Origin: Reichenbachiella ulvae
GTDB lineage: Bacteria; Bacteroidota; Bacteroidia; Cytophagales; Cyclobacteriaceae
Reading direction: 5' to 3'
Length of the DNA stretch: 64,000 nucleotides
Assembly: GCF_025833875.1 (NCBI RefSeq)
Contig: NZ_JAOYOD010000001.1
Location: 2,914,001 to 2,978,000, forward strand
In this document: one piece after another, positions 27,032 through 36,780 of the stretch
Numbering within the stretch: the first letter of the stretch is position 1
Layout of the letters: each line of letters begins with the position of its first letter
Made by a program: the position numbers and the translations under genes
Notes under the pieces: model-generated
What the model was told of the DNA's origin: nothing
The model's database searches: none
The model's input: only the letters and a program-made list of their open reading frames with translations

Positions 27032-30000
27032 TTGTTGAATGACTCCTTACCAATTAATCTCATTTGCACCTGATTTTTATATCCTGGTTCGATGTAAATA
27101 GGCAGTTTCATATAGTTACCTAATCCCATCTTCGTATAATTCCATTGATCATTCACTATCATGAGCACATCTCCTCTGGTAGCTCCGTCTAATATCTTGA
27201 TCGCACCTACAGGTACTTTCACCTCATCTCTCTGCCCACGACCAGAAGTTCTTTTTTGTGCAACAATCTTTACCGTATGCGAACCTTCCTTTAATCCCTC
27301 TTTGCTGTAAAATATAGAATTTGGGGATTTCCCTCTGCTGTAGAAAATCAAATCATCTTCGACTAACTTCCCATCAATGTAAATATCTGCAGCGGACAAA
27401 CTGCGATCATTCGTTCCTATCCAGGCAAACCCACTTCCCTCGAAAGAGAAAGTAAATCCATCTCCTTCACGTGTGCACATCAATTCAGGAAATCCAAAAT
27501 AAGAAACACTATCTGGGGTCATCGTCCAGTCACCATGAAAGGTCATATTTTCAATAGTCAAAATGCTCGACTCATCCTCTTGTACCGCTAGTCTTACCGC
27601 CTCGGTTCCATCCGACTCGATTCGCACTCCGACTCCCCCATTTGCATCCAGTGCGGAGGCATAATTAATGGACTCCTTCATGCTTTTAAAATCATTGGTA
27701 CCTCGGCCGCCAATATCATATTGACCAAAGACACTAAAATCCCTTTCATCCTGTGACCATGGTCTTTCCGGTTCCTCACCAAATATCTTATGCTTTCCGT
27801 CTGAGGTCCTTTTGGCTGTGCCCCTGTTTCTCCCAATGTGGTCCTCGGGATAGCAAGTCCATAGTCCATTTCTATCCCATTCCAGTTCGTTTATATTAGC
27901 TGTCAACAAATAAGAAACGCCTACTTCCTGAAATCCCCCGGCATCCTGATCGTCCCAGGGTTTCTTTCTAGGTGTAGGAGCTTCCACACCAAAGGCCAAC
28001 AGCTCATAGTTGGTTGTAATCAGTCCAGCCCCATCGATCCTAAGCTCAAAACTGATTTCAACTGGTTCGTTAGTGCCAGAAATCGAAACAACTACCTCAT
28101 TTCCTTCTTCCTTAGCAGCTATGTCTTTAAGCACCCACTTACCCATTTTTCCACCTGTCAATTGAAAATAAGGCCCTCCTTTTAGGATTAGTTGACCATT
28201 ATATGTTCCACTTTTTATCAAGCCATTATTTTTATCAAAAACAATTTCGAACCCCTCTCCACTGACAATGATCTCATTCGGGTTATTCTGTAGACTTGGT
28301 GCTGGACCTGATGGTGCTGGAAATGAAACTTCACTTCCAGCAATTTTAAGTAGGTAACGATCAATAAGCCGACCATAGGAGTCTGTAAAGGATAACTCGA
28401 GCTGGTCATTTTCCTTCCAATCCTCATACGGAATTTCAAATTCCCCATCCGAATGCGGCATAATATCTGGCCCCTTCATTTGGCCTGTAGCTTCTCCCAC
28501 TTTCCACGAAACATCCAGTTCATTCAAATTAGTATGATCAAACCAGTTCTTCATCGGGAGGATCAGTGAATTCTCATTCCCTGGATGCTCAAACTCTTTC
28601 ACCCCAATGCGCACGGGTGAGTAGGCTTTTTTCATATGCCAATATTCGGGGCGTGTGCGCCTCCATAGGTCGATGGCTCCCCATTCAAACGCCCAAGAAC
28701 CGTAGGCATTCTCATCAATAATCGCCCACATCGCACCACCCAGACAGCCTTCGGTAGTAAACATCCTTTCCCAAAACACTTTGATACTCTCTCCCCAAAA
28801 ATTCCTCATTCCTGGATCTCTAGCTAGCGACTGCTGATAATAGGACGATCCATGAGCAAACTCATCATGTAATACAGGCATACCTGTGGGCAAAGGCCGG
28901 ACTTCATCACTATTGAAAACCGCTACTCCAGCCGAGCCTAGATCAGTATCCCAATCTGGATAGTGATAGCTATAAATATCATAGGGCCAATCCACCCCTT
29001 CCGGTACACTCTGGGACCAACTGAATATCACAGGACGCGTCGGATCTTCTGCTTTCGCGTATTCATAGGTTTTGGTAATGTTGACACCATAGTAAGTCTC
29101 ATTGGCCAATTCATAAATGATGATGCTCGGATGACTCCTGACCTCTTCGATCATCTCTGCCATTTGATCCATGTACAAAGCTGTATAGGCCGTATCCTTC
29201 TGCGTGCCACGTGTAAATGTGACTGAATTTTCGACCTGTACATACAGCCCCAGACTGTCGCATGCATCCAGATAAGCATTAGTGGCAGGATAGCACGAAG
29301 GACGTACAAAATTGAGATTGGCTTCTTTTAGCATTCTGACCTCTTCCCAGGCTTTTTTGTCCGAAAGGTATTTCCCAAAATCCGGATCACTGTCGAATCG
29401 TCCTGCTCCGCGTAGCTTGACTTCCTGACCATTGACCAGCATTTTCTTCCCTTCAATTGTAATTTCTCTAAAACCTACTTTCTTGGTTAGCACCTGTGCT
29501 ACCTCATTATTTTCGATCAGCTCCAATCTCAAAGTATAAAGATTCGGGTGTTCGGCATCCCACTTTATAGGGGCTTTGACATTAAATACTGTGATTTTTT
29601 CTGGTTGCTTTTTATCAAGGCTGATATCATTTTGCTGAAGTGGTACTATTTTCCCAGATGGATCAATTAATGTGGGCTTTATCCTGACCTTCTCCCCTTG
29701 ACTGAAAGCGACTTTTGTCCATACTTTGAGCAAAGCATCTTCATAACTATCGTCAAGGTCGGTTTCCACATTGAATCTGGTAATGTGGTTTTTTGGCACA
29801 GCCATTAGCTTCACACTCCGCACGATTCCCCCATGGTTAAATGACGTGGTTGACAACTCACGTTCTTCATCCACAACACCTACAGTCAACACGGCCTCCT
29901 GTCCCGGAATCACAAAGTCGGTAATATCGCAAGTCCAGACATTGAAACCACCATAATGTTCCTTGAGGAAGTTTCCATTGATCCAGGCTTTTGCAGTTCC

Positions 30001-30393
30001 GGTTACCCCCTCGAATCGAAGGATTACTCTTTTACTTGCATAGTCCTTTGGAATGATTATGCTTTTCTTGTAGGCGTATTCTTCTCCTCTTCGGATATTA
30101 AAACCTTGCTTTTCAATAGACGATGGAACGATGACTTCTTTCCAGTCTTCTGTGTTACCCTGATCTGCCCAATAGTTTTCACCAGGGTTGGTATTGATCA
30201 ACCAACTTCCACCTAAACGAAGTACAGGTTTTTCGACTTGGCCGGTCTTTGTCGGAATTGGAACAATCTCAGGTCTTGACCACAGACCATGATCCGGGAT
30301 TTTTTCAGAATCTGATGAACTCAAATTAGAATCACAACTCATGAAAAATAAGAGGAAGGCCCCCAGGCACAATAAATTCATTCTTTCAATCAT
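27028..30393 (-). CDS. GH2-family glycoside hydrolase, LacZ-like multidomain lipoprotein
   Basis: 1121 residues. The N-terminus MIERMNLLCLGAFLLFFMSC is a lipoprotein signal. Domains are a jelly-roll (~60-215), Ig-like (~220-320), then a TIM barrel with acid/base Glu in IYELANETYYG (~430) and nucleophile Glu in VLHDEFAHGSSYY (~509). A LacZ-domain-5-like beta sandwich (~690-860) follows. The C-terminal module reads GFTFSFEGSGFAWIGTNDRS and has the look of a carbohydrate-binding jelly-roll. It is the first gene of the four- or five-gene minus operon under the proposed AraC site, and likely a periplasmic or surface exo-beta-galactosidase. Confidence 0.9.
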   Translation of the reverse strand: MIERMNLLCLGAFLLFFMSCDSNLSSSDSEKIPDHGLWSRPEIVPIPTKTGQVEKPVLRLGGSWLINTNPGENYWADQGNTEDWKEVIVPSSIEKQGFNIRRGEEYAYKKSIIIPKDYASKRVILRFEGVTGTAKAWINGNFLKEHYGGFNVWTCDITDFVIPGQEAVLTVGVVDEERELSTTSFNHGGIVRSVKLMAVPKNHITRFNVETDLDDSYEDALLKVWTKVAFSQGEKVRIKPTLIDPSGKIVPLQQNDISLDKKQPEKITVFNVKAPIKWDAEHPNLYTLRLELIENNEVAQVLTKKVGFREITIEGKKMLVNGQEVKLRGAGRFDSDPDFGKYLSDKKAWEEVRMLKEANLNFVRPSCYPATNAYLDACDSLGLYVQVENSVTFTRGTQKDTAYTALYMDQMAEMIEEVRSHPSIIIYELANETYYGVNITKTYEYAKAEDPTRPVIFSWSQSVPEGVDWPYDIYSYHYPDWDTDLGSAGVAVFNSDEVRPLPTGMPVLHDEFAHGSSYYQQSLARDPGMRNFWGESIKVFWERMFTTEGCLGGAMWAIIDENAYGSWAFEWGAIDLWRRTRPEYWHMKKAYSPVRIGVKEFEHPGNENSLILPMKNWFDHTNLNELDVSWKVGEATGQMKGPDIMPHSDGEFEIPYEDWKENDQLELSFTDSYGRLIDRYLLKIAGSEVSFPAPSGPAPSLQNNPNEIIVSGEGFEIVFDKNNGLIKSGTYNGQLILKGGPYFQLTGGKMGKWVLKDIAAKEEGNEVVVSISGTNEPVEISFELRIDGAGLITTNYELLAFGVEAPTPRKKPWDDQDAGGFQEVGVSYLLTANINELEWDRNGLWTCYPEDHIGRNRGTAKRTSDGKHKIFGEEPERPWSQDERDFSVFGQYDIGGRGTNDFKSMKESINYASALDANGGVGVRIESDGTEAVRLAVQEDESSILTIENMTFHGDWTMTPDSVSYFGFPELMCTREGDGFTFSFEGSGFAWIGTNDRSLSAADIYIDGKLVEDDLIFYSRGKSPNSIFYSKEGLKEGSHTVKIVAQKRTSGRGQRDEVKVPVGAIKILDGATRGDVLMIVNDQWNYTKMGLGNYMKLPIYIEPGYKNQVQMRLIGKESFNN

Positions 30394-30408
30394 ACTTTGT
30401 CTTTCTAC

Positions 30409-30426
30409 AAACCATCAAGATGGTTT
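30409..30426. promoter_or_regulatory. Short palindrome in the GH2 leader
   Basis: AAACCATC-aa-GATGGTTT is an 8-bp perfect dyad with a 2-bp spacer, starting 16 bp upstream of the GH2 start codon. With the proposed transcription start near 30530 it lies in the 5' leader. There it could be an RNA hairpin that affects ribosome access or a protein-binding dyad. Confidence 0.4.
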
Positions 30427-30536
30427 ATTCTATTTATTCAGAAGCCACACAGAATATAATGAAGACTTCCTAGTTCAGGAGGCTGTTTTTTCAACAACAA
30501 CACCCTATACTTGAATTATTCATTCAATATCACAGT

Positions 30537-30593
30537 CAAAATTACTATTGAAACAAGTATATCAGATGGACATATTCTTTACGTTTATGGACA
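30537..30593 (-). promoter_or_regulatory. Putative AraC operator and -7 box for the GH2/GH35 operon
   Basis: Read on the minus strand: TGTCCAT (30593-30587), 14 bp, TGTCCAT (30572-30566), 21 bp, then TAATTTTG (30544-30537), a perfect TANNTTTG box. The two half-sites are identical and 21 bp apart, two helix turns, as in classic AraC-family operators. The same layout precedes the symporter and GH43 genes. Confidence 0.65.
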
Positions 30594-30606
30594 ATGGTAT
30601 GATTAC

Positions 30607-30636
30607 TTTGATAAAACAGACCTATTGATAACTTTA
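30607..30636 (+). promoter_or_regulatory. Possible promoter of the AraC regulator
   Basis: TTTG (30607-30610), 18 bp, then TAACTTTA (30629-30636). This is close to the Bacteroidota -33/-7 consensus (TTTG, ~19 bp, TANNTTTG) and lies ~24 bp before the AraC start codon. The AraC operator sits directly upstream, so autoregulation is possible. Confidence 0.35.
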
Positions 30637-30659
30637 CAATCTATTGTCCCAATGAGATT

Positions 30660-31583
30660 ATGAGACGAGCAACTAAAAACGAGAATCTTAAGCGGTTTGA
30701 GAACCGGGTTCAAGCTGGTTTTCTAGGGCAGAGGATGATTAACATCCCTAAAAAGATCTTGACCACAGTCAAGAAAAACAGTCTTATTAATCAATTGTAC
30801 ATAACTGACATAGGGTTCTTCCCACATGCCAAACATCATTTTCGTCAAAGAAAAAATGGTTGTAAAGAGCACATATTGATCTACTGTAAAGAAGGACAAG
30901 GCATTATTGAAATCCATAATACCCAGGTAGAGCTAAAAGCCAATTCATTTTACATCATCCCTCCAGAAACCCGACATGCCTACTACGCCGTACAAAAAGA
31001 CCCCTGGAGCATTTATTGGATGCACTTTACTGGCCCCCAAGCCTATAGTTTTTTCGACAAGCTTGACAAAGACAGTCATGATAAGCCCAGATATATTTCA
31101 TTCGAGCAGAGACGTATAAGTATATTCGAAAACCTGATGAATGTGATAGAAGATGGATATAGCTCTGGCAACTTAGAGTTTGTCAATATAACGCTCTGGC
31201 AACTTATTGGCTCTTTTGTTTATGATTCTTACTTTAGTGAGATAGGCATAGAAACAGCCGAAGAAGATGTGGTGGCCCGCTCCATCAAGTACATGAAAGA
31301 ACGATTGAATCAAGCCCTGAAGGTAGACGAGATTGCGAGCTATTTCAACTACTCCAATTCTCACTTCTTCTCACTATTCAAAAAGAAAACAGGCTACTCT
31401 CCGATTCATTACTTTAACCATCTCAAAATTCAAAAGGCCTGTCAGATTCTCAGTTTTACGGATTTGAGTGTGAAGGAAATTAGCTTTCAGCTGGGATATG
31501 AAGACCCACTATACTTTTCTAGACTGTTCAAAAAAACTATGAATATTTCTCCTCTTCAGTACCGTTCGGAATACAAGCACTAA
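30660..31583 (+). CDS. AraC-family regulator with cupin sensor domain
   Basis: 307 residues, soluble. The N-terminal half (~50-180) is an AraC-type cupin: HILIYCKEGQGIIEIHNTQ, FYIIPPETRHAYYA, DPWSIYWMHFTG. The C-terminal ~100 residues form the two HTH motifs: LKVDEIASYFNYSNSHFFSL FKKKTGYSP, then VKEISFQLGYEDPLYFSRLF. Such regulators bind a sugar in the cupin and activate catabolic genes. It is transcribed divergently from the GH2/GH35/galM operon and followed by the symporter. The shared 21-bp-spaced operator upstream of three transcription units makes it the likely activator of this galactan regulon. Confidence 0.92.
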   Translation: MRRATKNENLKRFENRVQAGFLGQRMINIPKKILTTVKKNSLINQLYITDIGFFPHAKHHFRQRKNGCKEHILIYCKEGQGIIEIHNTQVELKANSFYIIPPETRHAYYAVQKDPWSIYWMHFTGPQAYSFFDKLDKDSHDKPRYISFEQRRISIFENLMNVIEDGYSSGNLEFVNITLWQLIGSFVYDSYFSEIGIETAEEDVVARSIKYMKERLNQALKVDEIASYFNYSNSHFFSLFKKKTGYSPIHYFNHLKIQKACQILSFTDLSVKEISFQLGYEDPLYFSRLFKKTMNISPLQYRSEYKH

Positions 31584-31687
31584 TCCGTCAAATTATTGCT
31601 TTTGTCAAGCCTACAATTTACTCAAATTCCTGCAGCATTTCTTGACAATACACCATTATCAGTTTCTCATTGAATATATCGTATTAT

Positions 31688-31744
31688 AATCCATCCTTTC
31701 AAAAAAAATATCCATACCACAGACCAAGCTTAACTTTATTTTTG
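31688..31744 (+). promoter_or_regulatory. Putative AraC operator and -7 box for the symporter operon
   Basis: AATCCAT (31688-31694), 14 bp, TATCCAT (31709-31715), 21 bp, then TATTTTTG (31737-31744), a perfect TANNTTTG box 17 bp before the symporter ATG. Half-site spacing and distance to the box equal those at 30537-30593. Confidence 0.6.
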
Positions 31745-31761
31745 CAACAACACTTCCAATT

Positions 31762-33153
31762 ATGAAAGCAAACAATTACACATTTTTATTATCCATCTGC
31801 TCAGTGGCTGCCTTAGGAGGGTTCCTCTTCGGGTTTGACTGGGTCGTCATCGGAGGGGCTAAACCGTTCTATGAATTATTCTTCAAGATTTCGGATAGCC
31901 CGGGTTTAAAAGGCTGGGCCATGAGCAGTGCCCTGATCGGCTGTGTGGGAGGTGCTATAATAGCCGGTGCTTTCTCAGATCGCTATGGTAGAAAAAAGCT
32001 TTTGATAGCAGCGGCAGTACTATTTATCATTTCTGCATACGGTAGCGGTATCGCTAGCGACTTTTCGATTTTCATCCTGTACAGGATCATCGGAGGGTTA
32101 GGAATAGGGATCGCTTCTACACTGTCACCCATGTATATAGCAGAAGTTACTCCAGCAAAAATACGAGGCATGTTCGTCTCTATCAACCAATTGACCATAG
32201 TAGTAGGCATATTGGCAGCTCAGGTATCTAATATGCTAATAGCCGAAAAAATTCCTGACTTAGCTACTAATCAGGAAATACTATCCAGCTGGAATGGCCA
32301 ACATGGCTGGCGATGGATGTTTTGGGCAGAATTGATCCCGGCCTTCCTGTTTTTCTTCTTTATGTTTTTAGTCCCAGAAAGCCCTCGCTTTTTAATCAAA
32401 GCAGGACAAAAAAAGAAAGGCACCAAAATCCTAAGCAAAATAGGTGGTGCAGCCTATGCAGACAAAGCTCTGATCAGCATAGAAAACTCACTCTCCATTG
32501 ACGACTCTAAAGTATCCAACCAACTCCTCACTGATAAAAGATTTTTGTCCATATTGATCTTAGGAGTAGTACTAGCTTCTTTCCAACAATGGTGCGGGAT
32601 AAATATCATATTCAATTATGCACAGGAAATATTTCAATCCGCAGGGTACTCTATCAATGACATGTTTTTCAATATCGTACTCACTGGCAGTGTCAATTTG
32701 GCCTTCACGATAGTGGCCATGCTGTTTGTAGATAAACTAGGAAGGAAAAAGCTGATGCTCTTTGGGGCCGGTGGGCTCACGATCATATACATCATACTAG
32801 GTTGGTTCTATTACATCGACTTCAATGGCTGGCCTATGCTTGTTCTCGTAATCACAGCTATAGCTGTTTTTGCCGTATCACTGGCCCCAGTAACCTGGGT
32901 TGTACTATCAGAAATTTTCCCTAATAAAATCAGAGGCAAGGCCATGTCCATTGCCACGCTTTCACTTTGGGTATCATCTTCACTTCTGGTATTAACATTC
33001 CCTTATCTCAACGAGACACTTAACACATCGGGCACCTTCTGGGTATACAGCGGGATCTGTCTGATGGGATTTATTTTCATTCTCAAAAAACTTCCTGAAA
33101 CTAAGAATAAGTCTTTGGAAGAATTAGAAGAGGTTTTAATGCAAGAAAAATGA
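31762..33153 (+). CDS. MFS sugar/H+ symporter (sugar porter family)
   Basis: 463 residues and 12 predicted TM helices. Sugar-porter signatures are complete: GGFLFGFDWVVIGG in TM1, DRYGRKK in loop 2-3, RIIGGLGIGIAS and YIAEVTPAKIRG, PESPRF after TM6, QQWCGINIIFNYA in TM7, DKLGRKK in loop 8-9, PVTWVVLSEIFPNKIRG in TM10, and PETKNKSLEE at the end. It resembles XylE/GalP/AraE-type proton symporters and would carry the released monosaccharide (galactose or arabinose) across the inner membrane. The following gene starts inside its stop codon (ATGA), so the two are co-translated. Confidence 0.92.
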   Translation: MKANNYTFLLSICSVAALGGFLFGFDWVVIGGAKPFYELFFKISDSPGLKGWAMSSALIGCVGGAIIAGAFSDRYGRKKLLIAAAVLFIISAYGSGIASDFSIFILYRIIGGLGIGIASTLSPMYIAEVTPAKIRGMFVSINQLTIVVGILAAQVSNMLIAEKIPDLATNQEILSSWNGQHGWRWMFWAELIPAFLFFFFMFLVPESPRFLIKAGQKKKGTKILSKIGGAAYADKALISIENSLSIDDSKVSNQLLTDKRFLSILILGVVLASFQQWCGINIIFNYAQEIFQSAGYSINDMFFNIVLTGSVNLAFTIVAMLFVDKLGRKKLMLFGAGGLTIIYIILGWFYYIDFNGWPMLVLVITAIAVFAVSLAPVTWVVLSEIFPNKIRGKAMSIATLSLWVSSSLLVLTFPYLNETLNTSGTFWVYSGICLMGFIFILKKLPETKNKSLEELEEVLMQEK

Positions 33154-36100
33154 ACAAAGTACAGATCTGGCAAGAGAAAATCACGATACCTACCTATACC
33201 ACAGGCAAACCTGAAAAGAACCCTGTATTCATCGAAAAAAGGGTATATCAAGGTAGCAGCGGATCGGTATACCCTTACCCTGTCATCGAAAAAATACATG
33301 ACGAAAAAATAGACAAAGCGTACAACGCCGTTTACCTGGAAAATGAATTTGTCAAAATCATGATTCTTCCAGAAATAGGCGGCAGAGTACAAATGGCCTA
33401 TGACAAGACGAAGCAAAGACATTTTGTCTATTACAATCAGGTAATCAAGCCCGCGCTGGTGGGACTAACCGGCCCCTGGATATCAGGTGGTATAGAATTT
33501 AACTGGCCTCAACATCACAGACCGACGACATTTGATCCGGTAGATTTTCATCTGGAAGAAAACGAAGATGGTAGCGCGACGGTTTGGTGTAGCGAGTTGG
33601 AAAGAATGTTTCGCACCAAAGGAATGGCGGGTTTCACCCTTCATCCAGACAAGTCCTATCTGGAGATCAAAGTGAAGCTATACAATAAGACTCCTTTTCC
33701 TCAGACCTTTCTCTGGTGGGCCAACCCTGCCGTGAAAGTGAATGATGACTACCAGTCGATATTTCCACCAGACGTACATGCGGTCTACGATCATGGAAAA
33801 AGGGACGTTTCCTCCTTTCCAATTGCTAAGGGTACTTATTACAAAGTAGACTATTCGCCGGGCACTGATATCTCTCGCTACAAAAACATCCCCGTACCCA
33901 CCTCCTATATGGCGGTGGCTTCTAAATACAATTTTGTGGGCGGCTATGAGAATGACGTACAGGGTGGCATATTGCACGTAGCAGATCACCATGTATCGCC
34001 AGGCAAAAAGCAGTGGACCTGGGGAAATGGAGATTTTGGTCAGGCATGGGATCGAAATCTTACAGATGAAGACGGACCTTACATCGAGCTCATGTGCGGA
34101 GTATACACGGATAATCAGCCCGATTTCTCCTGGATCATGCCCAATGAACAACGAGAATTCACTCAATACTTCATGCCTTACCGTGATTTGGGCGTAGTGA
34201 AAAATGCGACTAAAGATGCTATGGTTAATCTGGAGATGGAAGAAAATACCGTTTCTGTCAAAGTTTATACCACAGGAATTTACCCTAATTGCCTGGTAGA
34301 ATTAAAAAGTGGCGACACGATTTTATTCAGTAAAACCTATGACGCCTCGCCAGCCAACTCATTCTGCCAAAAACACGAGCTACCCAATGGCATTAAAGCA
34401 GAATCTCTGTGCGTAGTAGTATCCGACAATAAAGGTGCAGAAATAGTCTCCTGGCTATGGGAAGGCCCTAACAAAAGCGAAATACCAGAACCTGCCAAAC
34501 CCGCCCTGCAACCCAACGAAATAGATAGAAATGAAGAATTATTCCTGACGGGGCAGCATATCGAGCAATACAGACATGCCACTTATAGCCCTGTTGATTA
34601 TTATGAAGAAGCCTTGCGAAGGGATCCGGAGGATATCCGGTGCAATAATGCCATGGGACTGTGGTTTCTCAAACGTGCCAAATTCGAAGAAGCTGAAAAA
34701 CACCTAAGACAGGCCGTAGATAGAATGACACAAAGGAACCCCAACCCTTATGATGGGGAGCCACTTTACAACCTGGGTCTCTGTCTGAAATACCAGGGAA
34801 AACTAAGTGAAGCCTATAATCATTTCAATAAAGCCACATGGAATGCGGGCTGGCAAAACCCAGCGTACTATTCTGTGGCTCAGATAGACTGTATGGAGCA
34901 AAATTGGTCACTGGGCCTGGCGCACATTGAAAAGTCGCTGATCAGAAATATCAACGACCAGAAAGCGCTCCATCTGAAAACAATTATCCTGCGAAAATTG
35001 GGCAAAAAGGCAGAAGCAATGCAGACAGCTCAACAATCCATTGCCGGAGACGCATTTAATTTTGGTATCCTGTACGAGCAATACTTGCTTATGCGATCGG
35101 AAAAGGCCAAAACTGAGCTCACGACACTTATCAGGGACAACATTCACAACTATATAGAATACGCATTGGACTATGCGGCTGCAGGGTGTTACCAGGAAGG
35201 AATTGATTTGTTAGAGCTGGGATTAAAAACATCTCAATCCAACTACCCTATGGCCTTGTATTACATTGGATGGTTCTATACCTTTTTAGATCAGGATGAA
35301 GAAGCGCTTCAATATTTCGATAAGGCAGCAATAGCCGATCCGGCTTACTGTTTCCCTAATCAGATCGAATCAGCAATAGCCTTGAAAAAAGCGCTGCAAC
35401 TGAACCCCTCAGACGCCAGAGCCCTTTACTTTCTGGGCAACTATAGTTTCTATACCAAACAATACGAAGATGCCATTGGCTACTGGGAAAAATCGACACA
35501 ACTGGATGCTAAGTTCCCAACTGCATTCAGAAATCTGGCTCTGGGTTATTTCAACAAACTGAACCAGGAAGAATCAGCACTGAAATATTTGGAAAAGGCC
35601 TTTTCACTGGACGAAACGGATGCCCGGATATTCATGGAACTAGATCAGCTGTATAAACGAATGAATAAAGATATTTCCTTCCGCCTAGAGCTGATCGAAA
35701 AGTATGCCGATCTGGTAGACTCCAGAGACGATGTTTATTTAGAAAAAATAGCTCTATACAATATAATTGGCCAGCACGAGAAAGCCTTCCAGCTCTTACA
35801 AAACCGGAAATTCCACCCATGGGAAGGTGGTGAAGGAAAAGTAACGGGACAATATGTAGCAACTTTGATCTCTCTGGCCAAAGAGGCTCTGAAAAACGCC
35901 AAATGGGATGAGGCAATCAGCTACCTCCAACAATCGATGGAGTACCCTCACAACTTAGGAGAAGGAAAGCTGCATGGTGCGCAGGAAAACGACATCTATT
36001 ATTGGATGGGTATCGTCCTTCAGAAAATGGGAGACACGGGAGCTGCCGTTGAATGCTGGAAAACCGCAAGTTCAGGTAATGACGAACCTCATGCGGCGGT

Positions 36101-36467
36101 ATTTTACAATGACCAAAATCCTGACAAAATCCTGTATCAGGGCCTGGCACTACTCGAACTTGGTGAGAAAGACAAAGCCAATCAAAAGTTTGAGAAGCTC
36201 ATCAGCTACGGTGAAGCTCATTTGAACGACCATATCAAGATTGATTACTTCGCTGTTTCCTTACCCGATCTAATGATCTGGGAAGACGATTTGGACAAAC
36301 GAAACCAAATCCATTGTCACTACTTGATAGGGTTAGGACATCTCGGACTCAAAAATACTTGCGAAGCGCAAGAGCAATTCCACAAGGTGCTCGAACTGGA
36401 CAAATGCCATTTAGGGGCCATTACCCATCAAAAAATGGTAAAAATGGAGAAAGAGATTAATCCTTAA
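33150..36467 (+). CDS. DUF5107 domain protein with TPR repeats
   Basis: 1105 residues with no signal peptide, so cytoplasmic. Residues ~1-340 are a DUF5107 domain (ITIPTYTTGKPEKNPVFIEK, VKIMILPEIGGRVQMAYD, GGIEFNWPQHHRPTTFDPV), whose beta fold resembles aldose epimerases. A short beta linker follows, then ~600 residues of tetratricopeptide repeats (YNLGLCLKYQGKLSEAYNHF, ALYFLGNYSFYTKQYEDAIG). DUF5107-TPR proteins recur beside sugar transporters and glycosidases; their activity is not established, but binding or modification of the imported sugar is plausible. It is translationally coupled to the symporter. A strong terminator follows (36502-36537). Confidence 0.85.
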   Translation: MNKVQIWQEKITIPTYTTGKPEKNPVFIEKRVYQGSSGSVYPYPVIEKIHDEKIDKAYNAVYLENEFVKIMILPEIGGRVQMAYDKTKQRHFVYYNQVIKPALVGLTGPWISGGIEFNWPQHHRPTTFDPVDFHLEENEDGSATVWCSELERMFRTKGMAGFTLHPDKSYLEIKVKLYNKTPFPQTFLWWANPAVKVNDDYQSIFPPDVHAVYDHGKRDVSSFPIAKGTYYKVDYSPGTDISRYKNIPVPTSYMAVASKYNFVGGYENDVQGGILHVADHHVSPGKKQWTWGNGDFGQAWDRNLTDEDGPYIELMCGVYTDNQPDFSWIMPNEQREFTQYFMPYRDLGVVKNATKDAMVNLEMEENTVSVKVYTTGIYPNCLVELKSGDTILFSKTYDASPANSFCQKHELPNGIKAESLCVVVSDNKGAEIVSWLWEGPNKSEIPEPAKPALQPNEIDRNEELFLTGQHIEQYRHATYSPVDYYEEALRRDPEDIRCNNAMGLWFLKRAKFEEAEKHLRQAVDRMTQRNPNPYDGEPLYNLGLCLKYQGKLSEAYNHFNKATWNAGWQNPAYYSVAQIDCMEQNWSLGLAHIEKSLIRNINDQKALHLKTIILRKLGKKAEAMQTAQQSIAGDAFNFGILYEQYLLMRSEKAKTELTTLIRDNIHNYIEYALDYAAAGCYQEGIDLLELGLKTSQSNYPMALYYIGWFYTFLDQDEEALQYFDKAAIADPAYCFPNQIESAIALKKALQLNPSDARALYFLGNYSFYTKQYEDAIGYWEKSTQLDAKFPTAFRNLALGYFNKLNQEESALKYLEKAFSLDETDARIFMELDQLYKRMNKDISFRLELIEKYADLVDSRDDVYLEKIALYNIIGQHEKAFQLLQNRKFHPWEGGEGKVTGQYVATLISLAKEALKNAKWDEAISYLQQSMEYPHNLGEGKLHGAQENDIYYWMGIVLQKMGDTGAAVECWKTASSGNDEPHAAVFYNDQNPDKILYQGLALLELGEKDKANQKFEKLISYGEAHLNDHIKIDYFAVSLPDLMIWEDDLDKRNQIHCHYLIGLGHLGLKNTCEAQEQFHKVLELDKCHLGAITHQKMVKMEKEINP

Positions 36468-36501
36468 ACTGAAACAAGTTACATATCTCATTTATATAAA
36501 G

Positions 36502-36537
36502 GTAGGCAAGCCGCTTGGATTGCCTACTTATTTTTTA
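36502..36537 (+). terminator. Rho-independent terminator after the symporter operon
   Basis: GTAGGCAA (36502-36509) pairs with TTGCCTAC (36520-36527) around a 10-nt loop, followed at once by TTATTTTTT. It ends the symporter/DUF5107 transcript and leaves the GH43 as a separate unit. The rest of the 36468-36873 gap is AT-rich and holds the GH43 promoter. Confidence 0.85.
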
Positions 36538-36780
36538 TCAACACTTAAGCAGTTCTATTCACATATCAAAACTGCAAGCCACTATGGACTAATAAATCAT
36601 CACATCAGAAAAACACATAATACCGTTACAAACTATAATTCAACTCATTTTGTTCTATAACTTCTGATTCCTGTATGATTTCTAACACTTTACATCATAC
36701 TAAAATCCTAGTTTTATCAATATTTCATTGAACACAAATAGTTCAACATGAGGCAAGTACGGTTAATCTGAACATATAAT

